Shown: positions 48,424 to 60,203 of the stretch, piece after piece | Position numbering within the stretch: the stretch's first letter is position 1 | Layout: each line of letters starts with the position of its first letter | Assembly (NCBI RefSeq): GCF_963169125.1 | Contig: NC_084795.1 | Coordinates: forward strand, 278,886,122-278,950,121 | Source of the DNA: Humulus lupulus | Taxonomy: Eukaryota; Streptophyta; Magnoliopsida; Rosales; Cannabaceae | DNA: 64,000 nt | Direction: 5' to 3' | Made by a program: the position numbers and the translations under genes | The notes under the pieces: generated by a model | What the model was told of the DNA's origin: nothing | Database searches by the model: none | Seen by the model: the letters and a program-made list of their open reading frames with translations, nothing else

Positions 48424-50434
48424 TGATGGACCCAAAACGGGTATGTTTAAAAATTTATATATCGCAAGCGCACGAATCGTCCATATAGAATAGTGATCGT
48501 AAGCAAGGATGTCGAACCCAAAGGAGTTGTCTAAAATCGAAAATGAAACTATTTTAAATCAAAAGTAATAAATTCTAACCTAGTTCCAAAGATTGATAAG
48601 TTTTAATATTATGAACATAAAATAAAAGATTGAAAAATAAAGCTATTTAAGATAATGAAAACAAACCAATAATGAGTTGAAAATAAGTGTTAAAAGAAAA
48701 GATTATTAAGATACTAGAATCCACAAAATGTAAGTTTAATAATATTTATTAGTATATTGATTCCCAAGTGTTAGTGATAGTTAAAATAATTTAAACTATC
48801 CTTTTTCAAAAAGATTTATAATTTCAAACACAAATTTCTTATAAAAAGATAGGATTTTTCTTCACTTTTCAAAATTATAATTTCAAAGCATTTAGTGTAA
48901 ATCAATCTAATGAAATAACAAATAAATCAATGAACATTATTTATAAGGAAAAACATAATATTTTTGTTCTAAGCATGGATGTGTACAATTTAATGACACA
49001 TCTTACACAAAGAATATTATGTTTACGCACTAATGAAGAACAAAGTGTAAATATGTTCTAACAATCTAAAATACAAGATATTTAAGATGAAAGAAATATA
49101 TGAAGAAGAAAAATCCAGACTTTGTTGCATTACAAGGGAAATCAACATACAACATAAACATTACCTAGTTACAAGTTGATTCATCATGATCTTAATAATC
49201 TTATGAAAAAGATTAGAAGCACATAACTAGAGTAGAAATTACAAAATGAAAGACATACATACTTGCAAAATGCTCTTGAAAAACCCAAATGGAAGAGAGA
49301 ATGGTAGAGAGAAAATGAGAGAAAAAGATGGTAACCAAAACATTAAGCACCTAAAAATGGTCTTCAAAACCCTTATTTATAGCCAAAATGAGATTATTAA
49401 AATAATCAATTTAAATTAAGTAAATTGATTAAATTAATAGTAATATGGTAAATAGGGGTAAATTATAGGAGTGATGATGATTTTGGGTGAAAAATGTGTA
49501 GAAAAGTGGGTAAAAAGGTGGTATTTTTAGACAAGGGGACAAATGGTACACTTGAGTTATTTATGGGCTCAAGAAAAATAAAGGGGCTGGTGGCAGGCAC
49601 ACGGTTGGAGAGTGTCTTTCGGATTGGGCCTTGGGCAGGCGCAGGTGGAGTTGGGCCCAAAATCTGGGCTGGCGTGGAGGAGGAAATGGTGGCTGCTGGT
49701 TGATGTAGAAGCCAAAAACTGAGAAGGAGAAGGCTGAATGTTGAGAGAAAATGGGGCAGGTGGCGGCTGGGCAGTGAGTCTCGGCTGCAGGGAGCAGGCG
49801 GGCTGGGCCAGGGGTGGCAGTGGGCCTGGCGGGCCTGCTGAAGGAATGAAGCTTCAGCTGAGTGCTTGGCTGAAGCTTGGTGCCTGGCGCTTGGTGAATG
49901 GCAGCTAGGGACAATTGTTGCTGCTGGTGACTGCTTCAGCGTCCGTACGGCAGGCTTGGAGGAAATGGTGGGCCGGCTGGAGCATGGGCAGGAGGCACGG
50001 GCCTGGGCTTCACGTGGCTGGGCCGAAATTGTTACAAAAATGCTACAATTTCTTTGTTTCTTCCACAAAAATGCCACAAATGAAATAATTATCCTACAAA
50101 ATAAATTATAAACTAAATTAAAATTAAATATTTTCATTAATAAAATATACCATATAACTCCCATGAAAACATTAATTAAAATTTAATTTACATAATATTT
50201 AAGCTCAAAATTTCATCTTTTAACTCATTACTTAACAATATTAATTTTAAATAATTAAACTATAACATAACACAGTAAAATATCTATAAAAACATATAAA
50301 AATCTAGAAAATTACAATAAGACTAATAAATGCAAAATTACTTAAAAACTTAATAAGTTAATTAAAAACTCAAGAACTAAGCAACAATTAGCATATAAAA
50401 TATGGTAAAATAACTCTATTTTGTAGAGTTATCA
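48424..50434 (-). repeat. 5' LTR of Athila B
   Basis: 2011 bp, same ends and length as 39302-41312. Visible differences are single bases near 49474, 49489, 49755 and 50196. The GC-rich island lies at about 49562-50042. Confidence 0.95.
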
Positions 50435-51388
50435 ACCCCCGAGCCGGTTGAAGACATTATTTTGTCTGGGCTGCCCCCCAGCGTCCCGTCTGTTGGGTTG
50501 TTCATCTCGAGGTACCTGGCTCCTACCTTTACCTCTTTCTTCGCCTCTCTCACCATTTCCCTTGCCTGAGTCAGCCTCATTATATCCGTGGTCATCTTTG
50601 AACCTCGACTGGCTTTGGTGGGATCGACTGTTCCCTCTATTCCCGTCTCTGGCTGAAACGTCCCGAGCGTTAGAGGGCGGCCTGCGCTGGTCGTGGTGTC
50701 CCCGTTCACTATCATGTCGTGGGGGACCCCGGACCGCAGAGCCTAACTCTGAGTCCCTCCTGTTACCAGGAGGGTGCTGACCTCTGTTCGGTGGGTTTGG
50801 CCCATCATCCCTACGACGTCTAGGACTGCGAGGCTGATGCTCGGCCCTATTCTGCCTCTGTTGCGGGGGGTTACCTCGAGCAGCTTGGGATGGTGGCTGC
50901 GCCTCAGGATCCAGTGGGACATCGTCACGAGGCATCTGAGGCTGCTCGGGCCTCTGCGGACTTGAAGGCTGGATCGGTGGGCTAGGATTGGGACCCCTCT
51001 GAGATGGCCCATTAGCAGGTTGGTCAGGCTGCGAAGCAGGTGCAGCCTGATTTCTAGCCAGTTGCAAGGCTGCCTCGAGGGCTGCCATGGCTTCGCTCTG
51101 GCGGCGGTCCACCTCCGCCTGCCTTTCGCTCAATTCCGCGCCCTGCCGTTCAATCTCTTGTTGCTGCCGCGCCATAACTTCAGCGGCAGTCTCCTGACTG
51201 GCTCTCAGACTAGCCAGCTCTTCCTGCAACGCGCCTAGTGTACTTTTCAACGTTGCATCATCCATTTCCTCCTCCTCAAAGTCCAGTTGTGGCTCATCCT
51301 CTGCCATGCTTGCAGGAGGAGGAGGAGGTGGCGGGTTCGACGGTGCAGCGGCGGCCGCCTGTCCAGTTTTCTTTCCAGCTTTCGCCAT
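50435..51388 (-). pseudogene. gag N-terminal part of Tat element B, cut by Athila B
   Basis: The ATG at 51388 opens MAKAGKKTG, then a proline run, an acidic stretch, a Gln/Glu/Arg coiled coil and a long Arg/Pro/Gln-rich disordered region, ending NNVFNRLGG at the insertion point. Allowing for the acccc duplication, the frame continues at 39301 with SEQRRRDEDLRD. The insertion is therefore clean and the pre-insertion gag frame was open here. Confidence 0.85.
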
Positions 51389-51417
51389 TAGTTTTCTCAA
51401 CAACGATAAACCAAGTT

Positions 51418-51433
51418 CTCAATGAAAGCACCA
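51418..51433 (-). other. Candidate primer-binding site of Tat element B
   Basis: The minus strand reads TGGTGCTTTCATTGAG three bases inside the 5' LTR. Its position is right and it starts TGG as expected. I cannot name the matching tRNA. Confidence 0.5.
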
Positions 51434-51436
51434 GAA

Positions 51437-52024
51437 TGTTGACCCATGATTTGGCCAACTGACACGGAGTCAGAATATGCTTGATATGAATGAATGCGTA
51501 GAGAAAAACGTAATGACAAAAGTACATAAGACACGGTATTTTATAGTGGTTCGGCCCCAAGATCTGGTAATGACCTACGTCCACTTAGACTGATATTGAT
51601 CTAAGAATCAAAGGAGTGATCAAAGAACTAGGGTTCAATGAGTTTCACTTACCTCTGAAGAACAATACAATATTGCTAGCAGAATTACTACAGTCTCTAA
51701 TGATTCAAAAGCCAAAAGTCCCTTCCTTGAGCTATCTTTTGCTATTTATAGGCTCAAGGGGATTACAAAAGATTGTTATAGATATTCTCTCCTGAATAAT
51801 TGGGTATCCAGGAGATTGTGTGAGATAAATTCGGGATTCACAAAGATCTTCCCATAAATGTTGTTTTGTATGCGGAACTATCGACCAGACTGGTCGCAGG
51901 TAAGACTGGGCTGCACTGCTTCTAATGTGTCTTCTGGTCGATACTCTAGCAGAACGTTTCCAGGTGTCAGCCACGTGTCCTGTGATCACTTGCCACGTCA
52001 TCAATGCTAATTTTTTGGATAACA
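51437..52024 (-). repeat. 5' LTR of Tat element B
   Basis: 588 bp, TGTTGACC...GGATAACA, followed by the ctagt duplication. It keeps CACGTG (51972-51977) and CACGTCA (51994-52000). Confidence 0.92.
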
Positions 52025-52029
52025 CTAGT

Positions 52030-54532
52030 GCAATATCATATTCTCTATCCTTATCCTTGATTTTGTTTATGTCCAGCAAGGATTTACTGGAAATGAACTA
52101 TGAGGAATAATGCGAAACAAATGGTGAAGGAGAGGAATCTTAACAACAAGGAAAGCAAGGAAAAGCATGTTAAAGTCATGATCAAGGATATTATGAAGAA
52201 GGTCAAGGATTGACCAAATGATTTTATTAAAATAACTTAAATGATTTTGGTAAATATTTATATTATGTTGGAGGAACTGGAAATAATCTATCAAAATATT
52301 AAATTACACTTTTAGTTTATATTCTATCTTTTAAAAAATTTATGTTAGTGTTTTCTTTTAAAGGTTCGTAATGCGATTTTAATTTCAGTATTATACAGTT
52401 TATAATGTTTAATGTTATTATTTGAGTACTTATTTAATTTAACTTTATTATGCATAAAGGTATTTAGAATACTATTATGTAAAAAAAAATATTAATCAAT
52501 GATAACAATTATATATAAATCTTAATTTTTTATAGAAAAACTAAATTATATATTGTAAATTATTAATGGTATTATTAAAAAGAAAAAAAAAAGTAGACGC
52601 ATCACTCGATACAGTGAACGAGTATCCTTGGACACTACTTTGCCAAATCATCACTAAATACAGTCCAATAACGTCTTCATGTATATTTACTTAATGTATT
52701 CAACAAAACAAAACAAAAAACAAAATGCAGATGGCTCAATATGACATGTTTTAAACCCATTTAAATTGATTTATAGCTCAAAAGGTCACGTTTTTTAACA
52801 CAACAAAAATGTGCCACTAGGTGTACTACTAGCTACATATTTATCATGATAGACATTAAAATAATTTGTGGGATATGGGAGGGACATGAAATTTAAAACA
52901 GGTGATTTTTTGTCCACGACAATGCCTTACAGCAACGCTCTATTAATAAATAAACACCATAACATGGAAGCCTCCATGTGAGTCTAGTTAAATTGTTTAG
53001 AAAAGGGAAATCTACAAAAATACACTAAAAGTTAAAAAAAATTTGAAAAATATGGTGCATTACAAAAATACGGAATTTTTGGATAAAAACACGGAATGAC
53101 AAAATTGTAAATACGGAGTGGCAAAATCATAAATAAAAGATGTAAAATACAATTTTTTGTGAATAACGTTTACAAACTAGTAAATATCTGTTACAAACTT
53201 GTAAATATCTATTACATGTTTGTAAATAATATTTACAAAATCCGTTATAGAATTGTAGATTTTTTTTTGTTTTTTTGTAGATAAAACTTACAAACAAATT
53301 TGTAACTAAATTTTTTATTTTTGTAACAATAGTATACAAATCTAGTTTTACAACTAAGAAATATATTTTTGTAACTAACATTTACGAAAATATTTTATAG
53401 TTAAGAAATCATAACCAAAATATACATAAAAATATTATATTTTTTTCCATATTGTTACAATATTGTACCAAATAATTATAGGAACCTTCGTATTTATGTT
53501 ATACAACTTAAAAATATAAATTTAAGATATTCATTATTTATAAAATACTTTAATGAATATATATAGTGGTGAAATACAATATTTTTTTAAACAAGTTTTA
53601 CATTTTGTAACAACAATTTACGAAACTAATTTCACAACCAAAAAATTTATTTTTGTAAGTAACATTTACATAAATATTTATAAAATTTATTTAACATGAT
53701 TGTTACAAAAATTTATAAAATTAACTTGTGAATTTAGTACATGTTTGTAAAAAAAATTATAAAACTAAGTTTCTTTTTAAAAGATACTATTTTATTTTGT
53801 AACTAATATATACAAAAATGTTAGATTACATAAGTAACAAATATTAGAAAAAATATATAACTACTAGTATAGAAATAGATTATATTTATTAAAAATATTA
53901 TAATTTATGCAAGCATAAATATTTATTTAATATTAATAATACATTTATTTTAAATAAATAAAAATATAAAAATTGAAAAGAAAATAATTGAATATTATTA
54001 TATCACATCAACATAATTAAATTACATCAATTAATGATGTTTTTTTTTTATGAGTAAACGATAAAATAAAATTTCATTATACTTCTGACATAAAAAAGTT
54101 ATTCATTACCTATTAGAGACCAAATTGATACATTAATGAATTGTATTATTGTTTTATTTCCTTTTACTAATCTCCATGTATTTTTTTTGAAAGCACAGCA
54201 TATTTTTAACTATTTGTATTCAAAGTACATTTCAAACTTTTTTTAAACATATAGAGTTTTATGTAATTAATCCTTTAGAAAATCACAGTGATGTGTCATT
54301 TTTAAAACTTGAAAAAATTGTCACACAAAAAAAAAAAAAAGAAGACGGGACCACGTGGTCCCCTTGCTCCAGTAGTAGTAAGAGCATCAGCAATAGTCGT
54401 GGCTAAAAATGATGCTTGTGTTAAAGTGGTCCAAAGTCAACAAAAATAATATATATTTAATTTTAATTTTTGGCAACGTTGCCAAGTGTTGGCAACGTTG
54501 CTTTGTTTTTCATTTGTTATTTATAGTCAAAG
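52030..54532. other. AT-rich region without a recognisable gene
   Basis: No convincing coding sequence. Between about 53130 and 53860 the words tttgtaa and ttacaaa recur in both orientations, including the inverted repeat tttgtaaataatatttacaaa at about 53219. 54381-54530 has gagcatcagcaatagt and two copies of ggcaacgttg, suggesting the edge of a small DNA transposon, but the other end is not clear. Confidence 0.5.
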
Positions 54533-56024
54533 TGATAACTCTAAGATTTAGAGTTATTTTAATATCTTTAAACTTAATTTTCAAACCAAACAAAAGAGTA
54601 ATGTGTTTGTATTTCGTGTAATTGTGTATAATTTAGTGTGTCTGTGTAGCTAGGGATCTTGTGTTTGCATGGTCATACTTTTGAGTGATTTATGTAGTTT
54701 AGCGTTTGTGTTAAGCAGGAAAGGAAACTGGAATAGGTGATCGGGAACTTTGGATCAAGAAGGGGAACAAATATGGAAATAGCATGTTGTTGTTCTATCA
54801 ATGCTGTAGCAACCACAACGTAGCAATCGGCAGGGACCAGTGAAGAAACGTGACAAATTCCAGCTGGACTTAATGAAGAATAAGTGACGCCTAGGTGGTG
54901 AGAATGTTGTACAATGAGTCAGCTGGATGGTGTGGCAAAGGACAAGAGAGAGCAATTGACGTTGACTTACTAATTAGGATAAACCAAGTACCCTAAAAAG
55001 GAGGCAGCCGAAATATAGAGGGAGACCCATCATTTTTTAGAATTCTGCATATTTTTGGAGAAATAAGTACAGAGAGAAGCAGAAAGAAAGAAGAAGAAGG
55101 GAGTACGAAATAGGAGAGAAAAAGAAGGCAGACGCCTAAGGGGGACTAGAGCTCAACACTCAATTCTCTCTAATCTCTATTTCTCTTTAATTTTGTATTA
55201 TTTTCTCATCTTAATTTCTGTTCAAACTTCATGGAAATATTCTGTACTGGTTTTATGTTTATAATTTCAGCTATGAACTAACACCCTAAAGATTTGGGTG
55301 GTTATGAACCCTTATGTATGAACTAAATTTCTAAATGCATGGTTAAGTTGTTTATGTCATAGTTCAATTGAATGTGCTGTAATGATAAGGGAATGTTAAT
55401 TACTGGCCATTTTTAGCATTTATTAAGTTAGATCTAGCTTGGAAAAGGGAAGTCTAGCTGAACCCATTCAATTGATGCAAGAAACTTACCTAGTTTTAGG
55501 TGATTTTGAGTAGTGGAATAGGACTATTTTGCTGCCTTGCATAACCTAAAGATTTGGTGCTTGATTGGTTGGTTATAATCTGTTTTAATACAGGAATGTA
55601 TTGAGGGGGGTTATAGAGAATAGATATTAAGTTTTGGGAAAAACTTACTGGGTTTACGAAATCTGTTAACTGTGACATAAATTGCTGACCCATTGCTGAG
55701 TCATTGCTGTAGCAACTGGAACGAACCGAGGGGAATTAACCACCCAAATCTATTTTTCTCATATCTGAAATCCACCCAAAATTCTTTCATTTCAATCTCT
55801 GATTTTTAGTTTAATTAATTTGCTCATTTACATTTATTTTCAGAATTAATTACATAAATTTTCTCTTGATTTGGTTACTGAATTGTAAATTGTTATTAGT
55901 TGATATTGCATTATTTTTAGTTTAAAAGTCCCTGTGGAGACGAACTTTGATACTATATCACTGTATTACTTGTTGTCGACTGTGTATACTTGCGCATATT
56001 TTAATCGTTAGAAAATTCACAACA
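54533..56024. mobile_element. Solo LTR, Athila-like
   Basis: TGATAACTCTAAGATTTAGAG...AATTCACAACA, 1492 bp, flanked by a perfect duplication caaag (54528-54532, 56025-56029). Its first ~30 bases resemble the Athila A and B LTR start, and its end has a cctgtggagacgaactttga motif. It has no coding sequence. Short frames in it (for example near 54755-54955) are not treated as genes. Confidence 0.85.
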
Positions 56025-56196
56025 CAAAGTTACAGTAATTAAATAAAATATTAAATTTTGCATTATTCCTAAGATTGGCAACGTCATCTTATTAATCTTT
56101 CTTTTACAACTTATTTTCAAATCATAATTGGTTTATGTTTATCCTCTTAAATAGCTTTACTTTAATTCTTTTATTTTATGTTCATGACATTAAATC
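56025..56196. other. Short spacer after the solo LTR
   Basis: It resumes the sequence interrupted by the solo LTR (caaag duplication, then ggcaacgtc near 56086). No gene is seen. Confidence 0.45.
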
Positions 56197-56482
56197 TCAT
56201 CAATCTTTGGAGCTAGGTTAGAATGATCATTCCTTTCATTTTCATAAATAATAGTCATTCCACTAAAATGTTAGAAAATCATTCTATTCTAATGGTATTA
56301 CAATACTCTAAAATGCAACCAAACAGAGGAATGGAATGAAAATTGATTCATTTACATTCTATTACCCTAAACCAACATTACCTTACTGTTTTGATCACCC
56401 TTTTTCGACCATAATTTTTTGGAACGTTGGTGCCAAAACACTTCTATCTTTGTTAAGATTTCGAAAGAAAAAAAAAATCTTA
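56197..56482 (-). repeat. Displaced piece of the P450 upstream flank: right part of a MITE plus LINE fragment
   Basis: Colinear with 62746-63030. It contains the right part of the Tourist-like MITE (to 56382), its flanking tta, then a LINE piece read on the minus strand as FWHQRSKKLWSKKGDQNSK. The MITE sits at exactly the same LINE position as at 62929, so this is a shared insertion. It begins where 28905 broke off. Confidence 0.7.
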
Positions 56483-57298
56483 AATATGAACTACTTTTAA
56501 ATTTGGTGTAACTTAAATATTATGCATTATTTATATTAATTTATGAACTTTAAAAAATTAGTGTGAAAATAATATATGAAAATTTATATGGGAGACCATG
56601 ATGGGCAACTTTTGGAGTTGCCTTACCATTGAACCATTTTTTTAAGAAAAGTTGCCAAAATTGATGTGGATGAGAGAGAAAATAAAAAAATATTTTAAAA
56701 AAAGTTTTGTACTTTTGGCAACCAATAGCGTTGCTAGCATTCGATATGCTATTAGTTAAGTAATTACTAGAATGCCATGTGTCGTCTTTTTATTAGTCCA
56801 TCTAATATATTTTTTTTGAAAAAATATAAATTGATTTTAGAATATAAAATATATATTTTTAAAATAAAGCAAATGAATTAAGTCAAATTAAATAATATTA
56901 AAAAATAAATGTACAAAATTAATTAAATCAATTTAAACTTAATCAAAATAATTAAATTCAAATCTTCATCTGATCACGATTTGTAGAAACATCACACAAA
57001 CAATAAAAATAGACATTGAAGCTACAATCATAGATTTTCATCATCTAATAAACACAAACGCACATTTGGATACTTGAAGAAGAAAAAAAATAAATCCACA
57101 AACCCAAATTTACTATTCAAAATTTGAGAGAGAAAAAAAATCAAATGCTTGTTTTTTTTTTTTATCCAATCACTTGACGTCGACTAAAGTGTAACTACTC
57201 AATGTTAACTTAACCCCAACCAGATGCTAGTTGGCCATCCTTACACTGGATTTGTAGCTATGTCTAGCCCCCAACAATGTCCAGCATGGAGCCGAATA

Positions 57299-57488
57299 AA
57301 AATCACCTGTCCCCAAATTTTCTGTCCCCTCCATGTCCCACCAATTATTTAAAAACACTTCATTTATTTATTTAATATATATTTAAATTATTTACAACTT
57401 TCTCTTTTCCCAACTATATATAAATGTGGTGTCTTAAAATAATTAGTGGGACATGGAGGAGACAGATAATTGGAGACAGCAGATTTTT
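57299..57488. repeat. Inverted repeat with ~60-bp arms
   Basis: Arms at about 57299-57358 and 57430-57488 (cctccatgtcccaccaatta against taattagtgggacatggagg) match at roughly 85% around a ~70-bp AT-rich centre. A partial relative lies near 52865-52915. It may be a fold-back MITE; no target duplication was identified. Confidence 0.6.
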
Positions 57489-57496
57489 TTTCCATG

Positions 57497-57640
57497 GAGC
57501 CTAGCTCCCTCAACCCTATCCCACTCTGAGGACAATGGCGAATGAGTTTGTAGTCCCCTAACTCTATCCCACTCCGAGGACATGGCCAATGAGTTTGTAG
57601 CCCCCTCAACTCTATCCCACTATGAGGACATTGAACCTAT
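57497..57640. repeat. Three-copy minisatellite
   Basis: About three ~55-bp units with ctatcccactctgaggaca and aatgagtttgtag. Confidence 0.7.
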
Positions 57641-58485
57641 AGCTTTACCCACCCACTTTGCAAAACCCATATCTAAATTGTTTTTCTTTTTAACTTCGAT
57701 AAACCCATAAAAGCATGATTAGAGATTGGTTTTGATATCTGTTACTTTTGTTTTCATTCAATTTTTTTAATCATTTTTTAATTTTAATTGATAATTTGAT
57801 TTTTGTATTCATTTTTTTTTTGTTAATTTTAAATTTTATTGAATTTAATTTTTTTATTCTACTTTTTAAAAAAAAATTGTGATCAATTAAAAATATTATA
57901 TTTTCATTAATTTTTATTTTAAAAGATATATTTCTAATTTAAAATAAATTTAAATTTATTTTAAAAAATTATTAGCTAGATCAATGAGAGGGTGGTGTGT
58001 GTCATTTAGTCATCACTTAACTGAGTAAATAGACTTGATAGTGATGAAATCACAATTTTCTAACTTATTTTTGCCACTAAAAACATAAGCAACACTTGTT
58101 AAACAATGCCTATTTATGTCGTAAATACCATTTAATAATTATTAATCCTTTTGTATAGAAAAAAATCATTCTTTATTGGATGAAATTACTATATATATTT
58201 AATAAATATAAAACAATAATAAGCAAAACATATGGTAAAAATTAATTTATATTTTAGAATAGATGCATATTTTTTTTATATTTTTAGTAACATGCCTTTT
58301 CTTTTCTTTTCTTTTTTACATATATAAAACAAAAAACTATTTACAATAAAAATATAACACATTAAAGTTGAATCCACATATTTCATGGTAATTTTGAAAA
58401 TAGTATATTGGATTTGACCAAGTTTTACTTATTCACAATTTCATTGAAATGTTGACTCTTGAGAGGTCCAAGTGATTTTTCCTTT

Positions 58486-60110
58486 TAGTTAATTAATAGG
58501 TGTTTATGTCTCACATGGTGGTTAGAAGCCCTAATATTTTTTTTTTTTCTTCAAAGAATTATGCATTTACATTTATATACTTTTTTTTTTATGTCACACA
58601 ACAAGTTGCATGGCATAATAAAGTGTCATATTATCTAATTTTTGTAGTGGCGACATTGATGCGAAAACCTGCAAATTTTACACCATCAAATTTAGGTCAA
58701 GTGAAATGCTTTTAATTGGAGCATGAACACCATTATTAATATCATGGATTGGACAGCACATTGTGTTGCAAACGTGGCAAACTCTGAATAAGTCTAGCTT
58801 TTAGTTTGAATAAGTCTATATATACCTCACTATTTTATCTATTTTATTACTATTATGTAGTCATTACTTTGTTATTATCCTATTTTTATTGTAATTTCCA
58901 TTATATATATAGAAATGCATTATTCAACAAAGGATATCATTATTTGCAATTTAGAATTTATCTTTGGAGGAAATTGGTCATAATCTTTAATCAATATCAG
59001 CCAATATAGAAAAGATAGGGAAGTTGAAAGGGTCCCACCACATTGTTTATGGAAAATATTTGGGCAACATATATATATAATGGACAATTCTTTTACAGGA
59101 GCTTCACTTTAAATCCTACCGGTAGGGCTCTCAGTGTTCTCGATCTTTGAACAGTTTTCAGCGCGATTTTTTTTATGATCGTGTATATTGTAGCTATTTA
59201 GAGCATCAGCGCGATTTTCAGAAAATTCCAAATAGTTTACAATACCAAAAACTTAGTTCAAACATATTGTTGCACGCGTGACTAATTTTTATCATCAATG
59301 CACCACCTGGTATAAATATATTACCACATGTCACCTCAAATTGCCACATCATTATATTACTTAAATATATTATATATTTAATGTAATATTAAATATTATA
59401 CGTAAATTTTAAATTTAAGTTTCTTGCTAGTTTTAAAAAAAAGCAATTTGTTGCTAATTCATAGTACATTATATTATATGTTTAATATAATATTATTCTA
59501 ATAAGTGAGTTTAAGTTTAATTAAATTTTATTTAAGTTATAAAACGTATAATTTTATTATTTTTAAATAATTATCATTGTAAATTATCTCAAAAATATCA
59601 TATTTTAATTTGTTTAATTATTTATTATTTAAAAATAATTATCATTATAAAATATCTGAAAAATATCATATTTTAATTTGTTTAATTATTTATTATTTTT
59701 AAATAATTATCATTATAAAATATCTCATTTTAATTTTTTTAATTATTTATTTTATTTTATTTAAGTTTAAGTATTTACAAACTACCGTTAAATATAAGAA
59801 TATTCTGTTAAATATAAAAATATTTAGTTAAAGTTAACATTAAAAAAAATTAAAAACCATTAAAATAAAAAATTTCCGTTGACTACACTTATTATTCAAT
59901 AAAGGATATCATTATTTGCAATTTAGAGTTTATCTCTTTGGAGGAAATTGGTCATAATCTTTAATCATATCAGCCAATAATATAGAAAAGATAGGGAAGC
60001 AGAAAGGTCCCACCACATTGTTTACGGAAAATATTTTATATAAACATTAGGATGGGATCGAGATATGTTACAACTAGCACTCCCACAACTATTTCATGGG
60101 CAACATATAT
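58486..60110. repeat. Downstream flank of P450 copy 2
   Basis: 58486-58760 and 60003-60107 match 11240-11725. Within it, 58915-59060 and 59888-60020 are direct repeats of each other (aaggatatcattatttgcaa; gatagggaag), bracketing about 830 bp. That inner stretch carries two cagcgcgatttt words and the right part of the AT-rich dispersed repeat (59399-59885). No gene is present. Confidence 0.65.
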
Positions 60111-60203
60111 ATATATATATATAATATTTATTTGTTTATATAATAATTGAATTTGGAAACTAGAAAGAAAAATACAAAACATATGCATAGGATCAATATT
60201 TAA

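Larger units (their letters stand above)
39302..50434 (-). mobile_element. Complete young Athila-type element B, nested in the Tat gag
   Basis: Two 2011-bp LTRs are flanked by a perfect duplication acccc (39297-39301, 50435-50439). I see only about four base differences between the LTRs. The primer site is the classic tRNA-Asp type and the polypurine tract abuts the 3' LTR. gag-pol carries two stops, so the copy is not autonomous as it stands. No env-like gene is present. Length is 11.1 kb. Confidence 0.95.
29288..52024 (-). mobile_element. Complete Tat/Retand-like Ty3/gypsy retrotransposon B
   Basis: LTRs of 589 and 588 bp (TGTTGACC...GGATAACA) are flanked by a perfect 5-bp duplication ctagt (29283-29287, 52025-52029). 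On the minus strand the order is LTR, candidate primer site, gag, protease, reverse transcriptase, two RNase H domains, integrase, antisense extra gene, polypurine tract, LTR. The extra RNase H and the antisense gene point to the Tat lineage. A whole Athila element (39302-50434) sits in gag; without it this element is about 11.6 kb. The LTRs differ at about 15 sites by eye (~2.5%). Confidence 0.92.
56483..58485. other. AT-rich region, no gene seen
   Basis: It contains ggcaac/gttgcc words (56590-56740), a large inverted repeat and a short minisatellite listed separately, and long T/A runs. No coding sequence is supported. Confidence 0.5.

Noticed and set aside
53127..53381. Tyr/Lys-rich minus-strand frame in the AT-rich region
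   Set aside because: It arises from the repeated ttacaaa words and is compositional, with no domain.
54381..56760. A single MULE-like element spanning the Athila-like solo LTR and the MITE piece
   Set aside because: The gagcatcagcaatag start and the gcattcgatatgct end are only loosely inverted and no target duplication was found, so the boundaries cannot be supported.
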